From the NCBI RefSeq assembly GCF_001611675.1, contig NZ_CP014766.1, forward strand, positions 310,001-374,000: DNA of 64,000 bases, in the 5' to 3' direction. Both the position numbers and the translations under genes were made by a program. The first letter of the stretch is position 1, and each line of letters opens with the position of its first letter. Of this stretch, positions 49,810 through 59,160 are shown in pieces. The notes below the pieces were generated by a model, which saw nothing but the letters and a program-made list of their open reading frames with translations, was not told the DNA's origin and did not search any database. This stretch comes from Pontibacter akesuensis (lineage in GTDB: Bacteria; Bacteroidota; Bacteroidia; Cytophagales; Hymenobacteraceae).

Positions 49810-50439
49810 TTACAGCACCATTTCCGGCTGCAGGTGCGCCACATCACAGTATTTGCGCACCGAAAACATACTTCCGGTGTAGTCAAGCTCATACAGGCAG
49901 AGGTTCTCGTGCCGGAAATTGTCCATGCAGCGCAGGGGGTAACGCAGCAGCTGGCAGAGCAAAATACGCATGGCGCGGCCGTGCATGCAGACCAGAATCG
50001 TCTCCTCCTCCGGCCGGCTCAGCATCAGATCCACAAACACACGCTGCCGGTCCGATACCATCTGCGGACTTTCCCCACCCTCTATCGGCTGGTCGGTGCC
50101 GCCCTTGGTCCAGGTTTCCAGCATGTTGTAGTAATAGGCATCTTCTTCGGGGGTAATGCGGGTGCCCTCGCGCGTGCCCCAGTTAATCTCGTTCAGGCCG
50201 GCGTGCTGCTCGTGCGGCAAGCCCAGATCCAGGAACTTTTGCACCGACTGTATGCTGCGCTGTAGCGTGGAGGTATAGACTTTATCAAAGGCCACGGCCT
50301 TATACTTGTCGAAAAACAGGGATGCCTGCCGTTGCCCCTCTGCGTTGAGGCTGGAATTTACGCCGCTGCCCTGCACAATGCTCTGCAGGTTATAGTCGGT
50401 CTGGCCGTGGCGGATGAGGTATACTTTCTTAATACTCAA
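49810..50439 (-). CDS. Histidine phosphatase family protein
   Basis: 209 residues. The catalytic RHG is in VYLIRHGQTDYNLQSI near residue 9. Other family positions are YTSTLQRSIQS (second Arg), LNEINWGTREG (acid) and VCMHGRAMRILL (second His). The superfamily includes phosphoglycerate mutases and small-molecule phosphatases; the substrate cannot be told. The gene is divergent from the menaquinone operon, with 59 nt between the start codons. Confidence 0.9.
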   Translation of the reverse strand: MSIKKVYLIRHGQTDYNLQSIVQGSGVNSSLNAEGQRQASLFFDKYKAVAFDKVYTSTLQRSIQSVQKFLDLGLPHEQHAGLNEINWGTREGTRITPEEDAYYYNMLETWTKGGTDQPIEGGESPQMVSDRQRVFVDLMLSRPEEETILVCMHGRAMRILLCQLLRYPLRCMDNFRHENLCLYELDYTGSMFSVRKYCDVAHLQPEMVL

Positions 50440-50498
50440 AATTCTTCTACTTTTGCTTTCCTACGTAAATCAGCGCGCAAGTTAAGACATCACACCGA

Positions 50499-50918
50499 AT
50501 GGATAAAAATACTGATACGGTAGACCGGGTAAATGAGTGGTGTAAAAATACCATGATCGAGTACCTGGGCATCGAAATACTAGAGGCTGGCCCTGATTTC
50601 CTTGCCGGCCGCATGCCGGTGGACCACCGCACGCACCAGCCCATGGGCCTGCTGCACGGCGGCGCCTCAGTGGTGCTGGCGGAGTCGCTGGCAAGTATGG
50701 GGGCGGCATTGCAAGTGGATTTAACTAAAAAAGCCTGCGTTGGTTTAGAGATAAACGCGAACCACCTGCGCAGCGTGAAGGAAGGATGGGTGTACGGCAA
50801 GGCTACGCCAATTCACGTGGGCCGCAGCACACAGGTATGGGAAACAAAGATCACGAACGAAGCCGGAGAACTCCTGTGCATCAGCCGTATGACCGTGGCC
50901 GTAATCGACAGAAAATAA
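50499..50918 (+). CDS. menI: Hotdog-fold thioesterase, probable MenI (DHNA-CoA thioesterase)
   Basis: 139 residues. The hotdog thioesterase signature is HQPMGLLHGGASVVLAESLAS near residue 47, with Glu as the catalytic residue, and GLEINANHLRS downstream. This family includes MenI (1,4-dihydroxy-2-naphthoyl-CoA thioesterase), EntH and YbdB-type enzymes. Assignment to MenI comes from its place as first gene of the operon with menF, 33 nt ahead of it, and menD. Confidence 0.85.
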   Translation: MDKNTDTVDRVNEWCKNTMIEYLGIEILEAGPDFLAGRMPVDHRTHQPMGLLHGGASVVLAESLASMGAALQVDLTKKACVGLEINANHLRSVKEGWVYGKATPIHVGRSTQVWETKITNEAGELLCISRMTVAVIDRK

Positions 50919-50951
50919 AACAGGAGCCAACATGGCTCAGGAGAAGACACC

Positions 50952-52124
50952 ATGGGTACACAAACCCGAACTTATAGGGTAGCACAGTTTTTTAGAGCAG
51001 CCATCGCCGGAGAAAAGGCGGTGGCTGTTTGGCGCCTGCCCAACACACCAGAAACACAGGCTTGTGTGCAATTGACTCACGGCTTTACCACCGGACAGCC
51101 GCAACTGGAGCGCAGCCCCTTTGGCTTCCTCTTCTGCCCTTTCCAGACAGCTGCCCAACATCAGAACATTTTCATCAAAGCCGATGTGCAATTGGTGGAT
51201 GGCGAACTGAAGACTGCCGCCGATGTGCCCCCCCCAACTGCAGCCGATTTTCATACTTTGCTGAATGCTGAAAACCCTAACACCTGGCACAGAGGCGGTA
51301 TAACCCAGGAGGCGCACTACCAGACAGAGCAGGGCTTTACCTCGGCCGTAGCCAAAGCAGTGAAAGCGATTCAGGCGGAGGAAATGGAAAAGGTGGTGCT
51401 CTCGCGCAACAAACTGGAGGCACTGCCGCAGAATTTTTGCCCGGTAACCGCCTTTGAGGCCATGGCACAGGCCTATCCCCGTGCTTTTGTCTCGCTGGTT
51501 TCTGTACCGGGTGTGGGCACCTGGATGGGCGCCTCGCCGGAGGTTTTGGTGAGCGTGAATGCGGAGCAGGTGTTTCATACTATCGCATTAGCTGGAACCC
51601 AGCCTGCCGTCGAGAAAGTGGGTGAGGCCATCTGGCGGCAAAAAGAGATTGAGGAGCAGGCGATGGTGGAGCGCTATATCCTGAGCTGCTTTAAGAAACT
51701 GCGCCTGCGCGAATATACTGAGGTTGGTCCCCGCACCATTATTGCCGGTAACCTAATGCACCTGCGCACCGATTTCAAAGTGGATCTGAAGGAGGTGCAT
51801 TTCCCCACGTTGGGAACGGACATGCTGCAGTTGCTGCACCCCACCTCAGCGGTATGCGGCCTGCCGAAGGAGCCTGCGCACCAGTTTATACTTGCCCACG
51901 AAGGTTACGACCGCAGCTACTACAGCGGCTACCTCGGGCCCGTTGGCAGCGAAACCGGCTCGCACCTGTTCGTGAACCTGCGCTGCATGGAACTGCTGGA
52001 TCAGGAGGCCATACTTTACGCCGGTGCCGGCATAACAGGCGAATCAGACCCGCAGAAAGAGTGGCAGGAAACGCAGCACAAAATGCAAACCATGCGGCAA
52101 GTGTTGGAAACTTTGAGTAACTGA
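50952..52124 (+). CDS. menF: Isochorismate synthase MenF
   Basis: 390 residues. Chorismate-utilising fold motifs: EKVVLSRNKLE near 138, GASPEVLVSV near 195, HTIALAGTQP near 210, MVERYILSCF near 236, and HPTSAVCGLPKEPAHQFI near 297, which includes the catalytic region, ending with YSGYLGPVGSETGSHLFVNLR. It converts chorismate to isochorismate, the first committed step of menaquinone synthesis. The N-terminal 110 residues are more divergent, as usual. Confidence 0.92.
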   Translation: MGTQTRTYRVAQFFRAAIAGEKAVAVWRLPNTPETQACVQLTHGFTTGQPQLERSPFGFLFCPFQTAAQHQNIFIKADVQLVDGELKTAADVPPPTAADFHTLLNAENPNTWHRGGITQEAHYQTEQGFTSAVAKAVKAIQAEEMEKVVLSRNKLEALPQNFCPVTAFEAMAQAYPRAFVSLVSVPGVGTWMGASPEVLVSVNAEQVFHTIALAGTQPAVEKVGEAIWRQKEIEEQAMVERYILSCFKKLRLREYTEVGPRTIIAGNLMHLRTDFKVDLKEVHFPTLGTDMLQLLHPTSAVCGLPKEPAHQFILAHEGYDRSYYSGYLGPVGSETGSHLFVNLRCMELLDQEAILYAGAGITGESDPQKEWQETQHKMQTMRQVLETLSN

Positions 52125-52209
52125 TTCTTGAATAATTGAATTCTATTATCAGTAACTATTCACGTATAAATTCAGTCATTCAATTATTCACGCATTCAAA
52201 AATCATAAA

Positions 52210-53910
52210 GTGATTCTTCAACCTGTTGTCAATATAGCCGAGATTTGTGCCCGCAAGGGAGTGGAGCAGGTGGTGCTGTCGCCTGGCTCCCGGTGTGCCC
52301 CGCTGACCATTGCGTTTGCCCGCCACCCCAAGCTTACCGTGCGCACGGTGAGTGACGAGCGCGCCGCGGCATTCATCGCACTTGGCATGGCACTGACAAC
52401 AGGCAAGCCGACGGTGCTGGTGTGCACCTCCGGCACAGCGGCGTTGAACTACGCCCCCGCCGTAGCCGAGGCTTTTTTCCAGCAGGTGCCCTTGCTCCTT
52501 CTTACCGCCGACCGCCCACCTGAGTGGATAGACCAGTTAGATGGGCAGACGATCCGGCAGCAAAACGTGTACGGGCAGCACATCAAACAGAGCTATACTT
52601 TCCCGGTTGATTTTGCGCACCCGGACGCGGTGTGGCACAGTGAGCGGATGGTATCGGAGGCGCTGAACACGGCCAAGGCTTTTCCGGCTGGCCCGGTGCA
52701 TATTAACGTGCCGCTGCGGGAGCCCTTCTACCCTGCTCCCGGCGAGGAACTGGTGTTTGAAAAGCAGGTAAAAATTATTGAGGAGGAGCAGCCGCTGTTT
52801 GACCTGAGCCAGATGCAGGCCCTGAAGCTGCAGTCGGGCATACTCAAGTATAACAAGGTGCTGGTGCTGGCCGGACAGGGGCAGCGGGACGAGGCGCTGC
52901 TGCAAAGTTTACGCGCTTTCGCCGACTCCACCGGTGCTGTGGTGGTGGGTGACAGCATCAGCAACGTGCATGAACTGGAGGGAGTAATCCGCCATCAGGA
53001 TGTTTTTCTGGCGAACGAATCAAAGGAAAAGTTGGCACAGCTGCAGCCGGACCTGCTCATCACCTTTGGCAAGTCCATCATCTCCAAAGCACTTAAACTG
53101 TACCTGCGCCAGCACAAGCCGAAGGCGCAGTGGCACCTGCAGCCTGCAGGTCAGGTGGCCGACACTTTTCAGGCGCTGACCAAAATTATACGCTGCTCCC
53201 CCCGAAGCTTTTTTGCAAGTATGGCCGGGAGCACTAAAGTGGACCCCACCTTCTCGAAGGCCTGGAAAGGAGCCGACAGGGCTGCCGGCGAATTCCTGAA
53301 GACTTACGCAGCAAGCGCCCCTTATAGCGAATTGCCGCTGGTGGCGCGGTTGCTGCAGCAACTGCCCAAACTCAGCAACCTGCACCTGGCAAATTCCATG
53401 GCCGTGCGCTACGCCAACCTTGTCGGTTTGCAGCCCGAGCAACAGGTGGAGGTTTACGCCAACCGGGGCACCAGCGGCATCGACGGCAGCACCAGCACCG
53501 CCGTCGGCTGCGCTCTCACCAGCGCCGGCATCACCACGCTGCTCACCGGCGACCTGGCCTTTTTCTACGACCGCAACGGCTTGTGGCACAATTACCTGCC
53601 GCCAAACCTGCGGATCGTGCTGCTCAACAACCACGCCGGAGGCATTTTCCGGTTAATTGACGGACCGAAACAACAGCCGGAACTGGCGCCATACTTCGAG
53701 ACAAAGCAAAATCTGGATGCACAGAACACTGCCAAAGATTTTGGAATGTACTATACCTCGGTGGAGACACTGGAGTCGTTGGAAGAGGTTTTGCCGCAAT
53801 TTCTAGCTCCTAAGGCCGGGGCTGGCATTCTGGAGATTTTCACGGACAGCCCATCCAACGCCGAGGCTTTCGAAGCTTACCGCCAGGCGGTGAGGAAAAT
53901 CAGGCTCTAA
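52210..53910 (+). CDS. menD: MenD, SEPHCHC synthase (GTG start)
   Basis: 566 residues. ThDP-dependent enzyme: VVLSPGSRCAPLTIAFARH near residue 20, TVSDERAAAFIALGMA with the catalytic Glu near 50, and LLLTADRPPEWIDQLDGQTIRQ near 95. The C-terminal ThDP/metal site is GDLAFFYDRNGLW...LLNNHAGGIFRLI near 440-480. It joins 2-oxoglutarate and isochorismate. The GTG at 52210 is used because no ATG precedes the conserved opening LQPVVNIAEICARKG. It lies 85 nt after menF. Confidence 0.95.
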   Translation: MILQPVVNIAEICARKGVEQVVLSPGSRCAPLTIAFARHPKLTVRTVSDERAAAFIALGMALTTGKPTVLVCTSGTAALNYAPAVAEAFFQQVPLLLLTADRPPEWIDQLDGQTIRQQNVYGQHIKQSYTFPVDFAHPDAVWHSERMVSEALNTAKAFPAGPVHINVPLREPFYPAPGEELVFEKQVKIIEEEQPLFDLSQMQALKLQSGILKYNKVLVLAGQGQRDEALLQSLRAFADSTGAVVVGDSISNVHELEGVIRHQDVFLANESKEKLAQLQPDLLITFGKSIISKALKLYLRQHKPKAQWHLQPAGQVADTFQALTKIIRCSPRSFFASMAGSTKVDPTFSKAWKGADRAAGEFLKTYAASAPYSELPLVARLLQQLPKLSNLHLANSMAVRYANLVGLQPEQQVEVYANRGTSGIDGSTSTAVGCALTSAGITTLLTGDLAFFYDRNGLWHNYLPPNLRIVLLNNHAGGIFRLIDGPKQQPELAPYFETKQNLDAQNTAKDFGMYYTSVETLESLEEVLPQFLAPKAGAGILEIFTDSPSNAEAFEAYRQAVRKIRL

Positions 53911-53937
53911 ATTACTTATTGGTAAGTATAAAAAAGG

Positions 53938-53979
53938 AAACGCCTGCTGCTATACATAATAGTGGCAGGCGTTTTTTTC
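53938..53979 (+). terminator. Terminator after menD
   Basis: AAACGCCTGC (53938-53947) pairs with GCAGGCGTTT (53965-53974) and is followed by further T residues. It starts 28 nt after the menD stop and separates menD from the DoxX genes. Confidence 0.85.
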
Positions 53980-54092
53980 GTCATGTCCGTTTCAGGCTGG
54001 CCTGCTACAACTTATGTTACTTTTATTGGCCGTGGTTCAGGCAATAAGCGTATATTTATATAACAGCATGTTTTACCTAAACCTCCTGTGCC

Positions 54093-54554
54093 ATGAACCT
54101 CTCACACGAAATCAGCCACTCCTCCGAACGTATTAACAGTGCCAACAACCCCTTGTGGATGGACGGCCTAAGAATCATACTTGGGCTTTTCCTGTTTGTG
54201 AAAGGCATTATGTTTCTGGAAAACTCCAGCGATGTGTTCTACATCTTCAGCCAAAGCCAGGACTTCATCAGCCTTAAAAAAGCCTCGATGATTACGAGCG
54301 GCGTGCACATTGTGGGCGGCTTGATGCTTGCTTTTGGTTGCCTTACCCGCCTGGCGGCACTTTGCCAGATGCCTGTTATTTTGGGAGCAATGCTTATCGT
54401 GAACCCGCAACGTGGCGCGACTGAAGGTAACGGTGCCCTCCTGCTGTCCATTCTTGTGTTTGGGCTACTGGTTTTCTTTATGATCGTTGGCCCCGGCCGC
54501 TATTCAGTTGATAACAAAGTCCTGCGACAGAAGCGCACCCCGGATCAGGCATAA
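54093..54554 (+). CDS. DoxX family membrane protein (copy 1)
   Basis: 153 residues, four membrane helices (about 27-46, 67-88, 93-112 and 118-138). DGLRIILGLFLFVKGIMF and GGLMLAFGCLTRLAALCQMP are DoxX-like, as is the NPQRG turn. It is closely related to the next gene, and the pair is probably a tandem duplication. DoxX proteins are implicated in quinone-linked or thiol redox functions in some bacteria; lying between menD and menE makes a quinone link attractive, but that is inference. Confidence 0.85.
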   Translation: MNLSHEISHSSERINSANNPLWMDGLRIILGLFLFVKGIMFLENSSDVFYIFSQSQDFISLKKASMITSGVHIVGGLMLAFGCLTRLAALCQMPVILGAMLIVNPQRGATEGNGALLLSILVFGLLVFFMIVGPGRYSVDNKVLRQKRTPDQA

Positions 54555-54727
54555 TGTACCTTTCTTACGCGCTCAAACACTTGTAAACGTGTGGTTTGTG
54601 TTTCTATCAATTCTAAGCTCAGGGTGATCTAGAATAGACTTGTATTCTTTCTCATAGTTATTGTCCGGTTTTATCTTAAAATCGTTTAAATAAGTATAAA
54701 TCAGTTACTTACTTAAATTTTAATGCT

Positions 54728-55183
54728 ATGAACCTGACACACGACATGCACCGCGTTGAGCACTGGGCGGATAAGCACCACCCGATCTGGATAGATTTCC
54801 TGCGCGTGGCGCTGGGAGTGTTCTTGTTTGCCAAAGGTTTTATATTTATCCAGGATACGGCGGCCCTACAGGCTATTCTCCGCAAAAGTGAATTTCCATG
54901 GGTATCTATGGGACTGGTACATTATGTTGCGTTTGCGCATTTGTTTGGCGGCCTGCTGGTGGCAGTGGGACTGATCACACGTGTCGCGACGTTGTTCCAG
55001 ATCCCGATCTTGCTGGGTGCCGTTTTCTTCATCAACCCGGAGCGCGGCTTCTACTCTGAAAACACTGAACTGTGGTCCTCTATTATCGTGCTGGCGCTCC
55101 TGATTTTCTTCCTGATTTTTGGCTCCGGCCGCTTCTCCGTAGACCGCCTTATCCGAAAGCCAAAACGCGATTGGCTTTATTAG
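54728..55183 (+). CDS. DoxX family membrane protein (copy 2)
   Basis: 151 residues with the same four-helix plan. WIDFLRVALGVFLFAKGFIFI matches WMDGLRIILGLFLFVKGIMF of copy 1, and FHLFGGLLVAVGLITRVATLFQIP-type and NPERGFYSENTELW segments match in order; the ending GSGRFSVDRL parallels GPGRYSVDN of copy 1. The 173-nt gap between the two copies holds no gene. Confidence 0.85.
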   Translation: MNLTHDMHRVEHWADKHHPIWIDFLRVALGVFLFAKGFIFIQDTAALQAILRKSEFPWVSMGLVHYVAFAHLFGGLLVAVGLITRVATLFQIPILLGAVFFINPERGFYSENTELWSSIIVLALLIFFLIFGSGRFSVDRLIRKPKRDWLY

Positions 55184-55614
55184 ATGGAGAAATAGGGAAT
55201 GAGGGATTTTGAAGCAGGTTATTGATTGTTCCAACTGCAGCAACTGTTTCAAGTACACTCACTTACCGCTATTGTCATTTCGAACACTCTTGAGGCGCGA
55301 GCCGAAGAGAGCGAGCGTAGCTTTGAGAAATCTATACAGAATTCCAGCTAGACTTATCACTGCGTTCGAAATGACAATAGCTGGAGTTTACGCTTTCCCC
55401 ATCACCATACTTGTAAAGCACCAACCAGCCTATTCCTCATTATCCATTCCTCATTATCCATTATTCATTAATCATTTAAAAAACCGTTTGTTATACTGCC
55501 GCTTTGCTCCGATTTTTGCAGCAGAACGTAGGTACTTGATGTATAACAAACTTTAATCGAACACTCCTGCATTTCCGGCTACCAAGGCTGCGACATGTTA
55601 ACTTATACTTGCAT
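55184..55614. other. Intergenic region before menE
   Basis: 431 nt with no credible gene. It contains a long REP-like inverted repeat (55271-55378), a small tandem repeat of ATTCCTCATTATCC (55432-55459, two units) and an AT-rich tract up to menE. Confidence 0.7.
55271..55378. repeat. REP-like inverted repeat, GTCATTTCGA family (long form)
   Basis: ATTGTCATTTCGAA (55271-55284) and TTCGAAATGACAAT (55365-55378) are exact 14-bp inverted copies. The centre contains GCGCGAGCCGAAGAGAGCGA and TTTGAGAAATCT, features shared with the copy at 43639 and with common Bacteroidota intergenic repeats. Confidence 0.88.
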
Positions 55615-56736
55615 ATGGCTGAACAGTACCTGACCCTTAACGGCAACAAGTTTTACTATGATGAAATAGCAGATTACTCCTTCCGCAACAGCATACCGCT
55701 GAATGGGTATGAGAGCAAAACGCTGGAGTTTTGCCGCAGCTGGCTAAACGGTGTGCAGGAGTTTCCTATCCAGACATCCGGCTCCACGGGCGTACCCAAA
55801 ACCATTATACTTACCCGAAAGCAACTCGAAACAAGTGCCCGCCGCACCGTTAAGACGCTGAACTTAAAGGCTGGCGACTGTACGTTCATATGCCTCAACA
55901 CCGAATACATTGCCGGCATGATGATGCTGGTGCGCGGGTTTCTGGCTAACCTTCAGATCATTATCGTGGAGCCCATCAGCAACCCGCTTACGCTGGTGAG
56001 CCCGGAGGAGAATATAGCTTTTGCCTCTTTTGTGCCGATGCAGCTGCACGCCATTCTGAGCGAAACACCGGAGCGCCTGGAGCAACTGAACAGCATGAAA
56101 GGGATACTGGTGGGCGGCGCCCCGCTTACACCCACACAGGAGCGGGAGTTGCAGCAGGTGTCAGCGCCTATTTTCCATACCTACGGCATGACCGAAACAG
56201 CCTCGCACATTGCGCTGCGCAAGCTTAACGGCCCCGATGCCGCCGCCTATTACAACGTACTGGACGATATAACGGTAGGGCTGGACAAGCGCGGCTGCCT
56301 GACTATCAAGGGAGACATCACCAACAATGAACTGCTGGTGACAAACGACATTGTGGAGTTGCTCACCCCTACCCGTTTCCGCTGGCTGGGCCGTGCCGAC
56401 AACACCATCAACACGGGTGGCGTGAAGGTGCAGGTGGAGACGGTGGAACTGGCGATTTCAAAAGCCATGATCGGCATGGAAAACCCGCCCCGTTTCTTTA
56501 TTGCCCCGCAACCCGACGAGGTACTGGGCGACAAGATTGTGCTTTTAGTGGAAGGCGCACCACTGCCGCCGGCGCAGGAACAGGAGTTGTTCGAGCGCAT
56601 GCGCGACCTGCTCAGAAAGTTTGAGATCCCAAAGGAAGTATACTATGCGCCGGCTTTTTCACAAACAACCACAGGGAAGCTATCCAGGTTGAAAACACTG
56701 CAGAAAATGGGCCTGTACACCGATCCGACCAGATAA
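55615..56736 (+). CDS. menE: MenE, o-succinylbenzoate-CoA ligase
   Basis: 373 residues from the ATG at 55615; the preceding in-frame TTG is not needed. AMP-binding enzyme: phosphate loop QTSGSTGVPKTIILTRKQLE near 53, HTYGMTETASHIALRKLNG near 185, and GRADNTINTGGVKVQVETVE near 260. The C-terminal Lys of TTGKLSRLKTL near 355 is the adenylation lysine. It activates o-succinylbenzoate in menaquinone synthesis. It is shorter than free-living acyl-CoA ligases, as is usual for MenE. menB and menC, which act around it in the pathway, are not in this window. Confidence 0.92.
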   Translation: MAEQYLTLNGNKFYYDEIADYSFRNSIPLNGYESKTLEFCRSWLNGVQEFPIQTSGSTGVPKTIILTRKQLETSARRTVKTLNLKAGDCTFICLNTEYIAGMMMLVRGFLANLQIIIVEPISNPLTLVSPEENIAFASFVPMQLHAILSETPERLEQLNSMKGILVGGAPLTPTQERELQQVSAPIFHTYGMTETASHIALRKLNGPDAAAYYNVLDDITVGLDKRGCLTIKGDITNNELLVTNDIVELLTPTRFRWLGRADNTINTGGVKVQVETVELAISKAMIGMENPPRFFIAPQPDEVLGDKIVLLVEGAPLPPAQEQELFERMRDLLRKFEIPKEVYYAPAFSQTTTGKLSRLKTLQKMGLYTDPTR

Positions 56737-56788
56737 ACGGAACGGCAGGCGCCCTGACGCGTAAGCATAATAAACAAAAACACTATAC

Positions 56789-57670
56789 ATGAACAGGAAT
56801 ATACTTACAGGTTTTTGCGCGGCACTTTTAGCAGTTGGATTCAGCAGTTGCGGCGGTGGCGGCGTATTCTCAGCCAAAGCCCCGGTAGCGTTAGAGCAGG
56901 CCTGGGCAACAGACAACACCCTCAGAACCCCGGAATCAGCGCAATACGATCCGCAGCGAGACGTAATCTATGTGAGTAACATCAACAAAACATCCCGCCC
57001 TCAGAAAGACGGCGACGGTTTTATTTCGAAGCTTAGTCCGGAAGGGGAAATACAGGAGCTTTATTGGGTGTCTGGCCTGAACGACCCGCTGGGAATGGCC
57101 CTGCACAACAACGTGCTCTATGTGGCCGATATTGACGAGGTGGTGGCTGTCTCCACGCAATCTGGCTCGGTTCTGGGCCGCTACAAGGCTGACAATGCCA
57201 GAATGCTGAACGATGTGGCCGTGGACAACAGGGGCAATGTGTATATAACGGATACGGAGGAAAAGCGCATTTACGTACTGCGCAACGGCCGCATCACACC
57301 TTGGGTTGAGGACACTAAAATAAGCAGGCCAAACGGCATTTTTGTGGACGGCAACCGCATGATCGTTGCGTTTTCCGGCAATGGAGACGTGAAGCTGGTG
57401 GACCCTGAAACAAAGAAATTCACGGAGTGGGTAGAGGGCATTCCGTCGGCGGATGGCATTGCGGCTGTGCCCGGCGGTGGCTATTTGATATCGAGCTGGA
57501 GCGGGGAGATTTTCTATATCGATGAAAAAGCGAAAAAGTGGAGCCTGCTCAATACCTCTGAACAGAAAATAAACTCGGCTGATATTAGTTATGCCGAACG
57601 CCCCGGCCTGTTGCTGGTGCCTACCTTCAACGATAACCGCGTGGTGGCTTACAGACTTAAAAACAGATAA
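56789..57670 (+). CDS. Beta-propeller (SMP-30/NHL-like) lipoprotein
   Basis: 293 residues. Lipobox FSSC after MNRNILTGFCAALLAVGFSS. Repeated strands of the type VIYVSNINK, VLYVADIDE, NVYITDTEE and MIVAFSGNG recur about every 45 residues, consistent with a six-bladed beta-propeller of the SMP-30/gluconolactonase group. PNGIFVDGNR and ADGIAAVPGGGYLISSW are typical turns. Possible lactonase or binding protein; metal ligands cannot be assigned safely. Located 52 nt after menE. Confidence 0.82.
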   Translation: MNRNILTGFCAALLAVGFSSCGGGGVFSAKAPVALEQAWATDNTLRTPESAQYDPQRDVIYVSNINKTSRPQKDGDGFISKLSPEGEIQELYWVSGLNDPLGMALHNNVLYVADIDEVVAVSTQSGSVLGRYKADNARMLNDVAVDNRGNVYITDTEEKRIYVLRNGRITPWVEDTKISRPNGIFVDGNRMIVAFSGNGDVKLVDPETKKFTEWVEGIPSADGIAAVPGGGYLISSWSGEIFYIDEKAKKWSLLNTSEQKINSADISYAERPGLLLVPTFNDNRVVAYRLKNR

Positions 57671-57698
57671 CTTCGTTTAGAAATTAAATAGCTTTAGA

Positions 57699-57735
57699 AA
57701 AGGCAGTTGTCGCGTAAACAGGACAGCTGCCTTTT
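57699..57735 (+). terminator. Terminator after the propeller lipoprotein
   Basis: AAAGGCAGTTGTC (57699-57711) pairs with GACAGCTGCCTTT (57722-57734), with one G-U pair, followed by TACTTTTT. It starts 29 nt after the stop. Confidence 0.85.
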
Positions 57736-57763
57736 ACTTTTTAAAGTATAACAACGAGTGCCG

Positions 57764-58684
57764 ATGAAAAAACTGCCTACACTTCATATCCTGAACGGTG
57801 ACGCCTCTGTTGCTGCCTTTGAAAAAGCCGATTTGCCAGGCCAGGTGCTGGTGTGGCGTGAGGTGCTTTCAGAGGGGCCCGTTACCGCTACCCTGCCCGA
57901 ACACGAGTTCTGGCAGCAAAGGCAGGCGTACATAACATCAGCCTACAGCGAGCCCGCAAATGCGTACCAGGAGAAGGTGCTGGATACGGTGGAGCGACTT
58001 AAAACAACCGGTAGCGCCTTTTTTGAAATTATACTTTGGTTTGACACGGACCTAATGTGCCAGGTAAACCTGCTGTACCTGCTGCAGCTCGTGGGAACAC
58101 CCAAGGCCGGGGTGGTGTCTGTTTGCACCCCAGCCCCCGGCGAAAACGTTGGCCTGTTGCCCCCTGATAAACTACAGAAACTGATGGAAGAGCGCCAGGT
58201 GCTGCAGGCAGAAGAATTAAAACAAGCGCGCGCACTATGGCAGCTTTATACTTCTCCCGACCCGCTGGAATTGCAAGCTTACCTGCACCAAACCACCCTG
58301 GCGCTGCCCTACATGCGGCAGGCGCTGCAGTTGCACCTCCGCCGCTTCCCCGACTGCGCCGATGGGCTTAGTGAACATGAGCGGGCGCTGCTCCATTTTG
58401 TGCAGGCAGGCGCTAAAACAATTGAGGAGTTAATGCAGCAGTTCTGGCAACACGACCCCGGCTACGGCTTTGGCGACAGTCAACTGCACCAATTGCTCGA
58501 TCGTCTGCAGCCAGACCTGATTCAAACCACCAACCCCCTTAAACTTAGTTTTTTCGGCGATAGGGTACTGCAGGGCCGCGCCATGTACAAACCCAAGCCA
58601 CACTGGTTAGCCGCCGTGAAAGTTAACAGCAAGTATGGCTTCTGCTTCAACAGCGAAACAAATTCACTCCAAAAAAAACATTAA
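57764..58684 (+). CDS. DUF1835 domain-containing protein
   Basis: 306 residues from the ATG at 57764; an in-frame GTG two codons earlier is less likely. LHILNGDASVAAFEKADLPG near residue 7 and VLVWREVLSEGPV near 30 are the DUF1835 opening. The C-terminal part (QLHQLLDRLQPDLIQTTNP and ending in AMYKPKPHWL) resembles the DUF3658-like region often paired with it. Function is unknown. Cytoplasmic, single gene between terminators. Confidence 0.85.
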   Translation: MKKLPTLHILNGDASVAAFEKADLPGQVLVWREVLSEGPVTATLPEHEFWQQRQAYITSAYSEPANAYQEKVLDTVERLKTTGSAFFEIILWFDTDLMCQVNLLYLLQLVGTPKAGVVSVCTPAPGENVGLLPPDKLQKLMEERQVLQAEELKQARALWQLYTSPDPLELQAYLHQTTLALPYMRQALQLHLRRFPDCADGLSEHERALLHFVQAGAKTIEELMQQFWQHDPGYGFGDSQLHQLLDRLQPDLIQTTNPLKLSFFGDRVLQGRAMYKPKPHWLAAVKVNSKYGFCFNSETNSLQKKH

Positions 58685-58751
58685 ATTAAAAACTGGCCCC
58701 AAAAATGCAGTAGCAGGCATACATGCACCCTAAAACTAAAGGAGATAAGAG

Positions 58752-59147
58752 ATGAAGAGAAAGCAAACCATCGCCATGGCCACCGCCATGCTAGCCTTTG
58801 CCACTGCAACCTTTGCCCAGACAACAGCCTTACCGAGCCAGCAAAAGGAGCACATTTTAGTTAGTGCCGATATCCCTGAGGAAAACACGGAAACACTTTC
58901 CGGCATCAACCTTAGCCCCACAAAAAAAGGCACTTTTCAGCTTGATTTCACACAGCAACTGGAAGAAAACGCTGTATTGAATATTACTAACACTGCTGGA
59001 AAGCTGGTATACCAAAAGCCTGTTAGCGTGGAAGGCAACCGCAATTCCTGGCGCTACCAATTGGGCAAACTGAAGCCCGATGTCTATTTAATCGAGGTCA
59101 AAACCAGCGACACCACGTACTGGACGAAATTCCGTGTAAGCAAGTAA
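58752..59147 (+). CDS. Mini secreted protein consisting mainly of a T9SS-type tail
   Basis: 131 residues. Signal peptide MKRKQTIAMATAMLAFATAT then FAQ. After a linker of about 30 residues, residues about 52-131 match the shape of T9SS type A sorting domains (LSPTKKGTFQLDFTQ, LNITNTAGKLVYQK, YQLGKLKPDVYLIEVKT and ending TKFRVSK). No functional domain precedes it, so this is either a free-standing sorting-domain protein or a remnant. The ending lacks the usual K-[IL]-x-K pattern but is basic. Confidence 0.72.
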   Translation: MKRKQTIAMATAMLAFATATFAQTTALPSQQKEHILVSADIPEENTETLSGINLSPTKKGTFQLDFTQQLEENAVLNITNTAGKLVYQKPVSVEGNRNSWRYQLGKLKPDVYLIEVKTSDTTYWTKFRVSK

Positions 59148-59160
59148 ATCATACGTCCTA

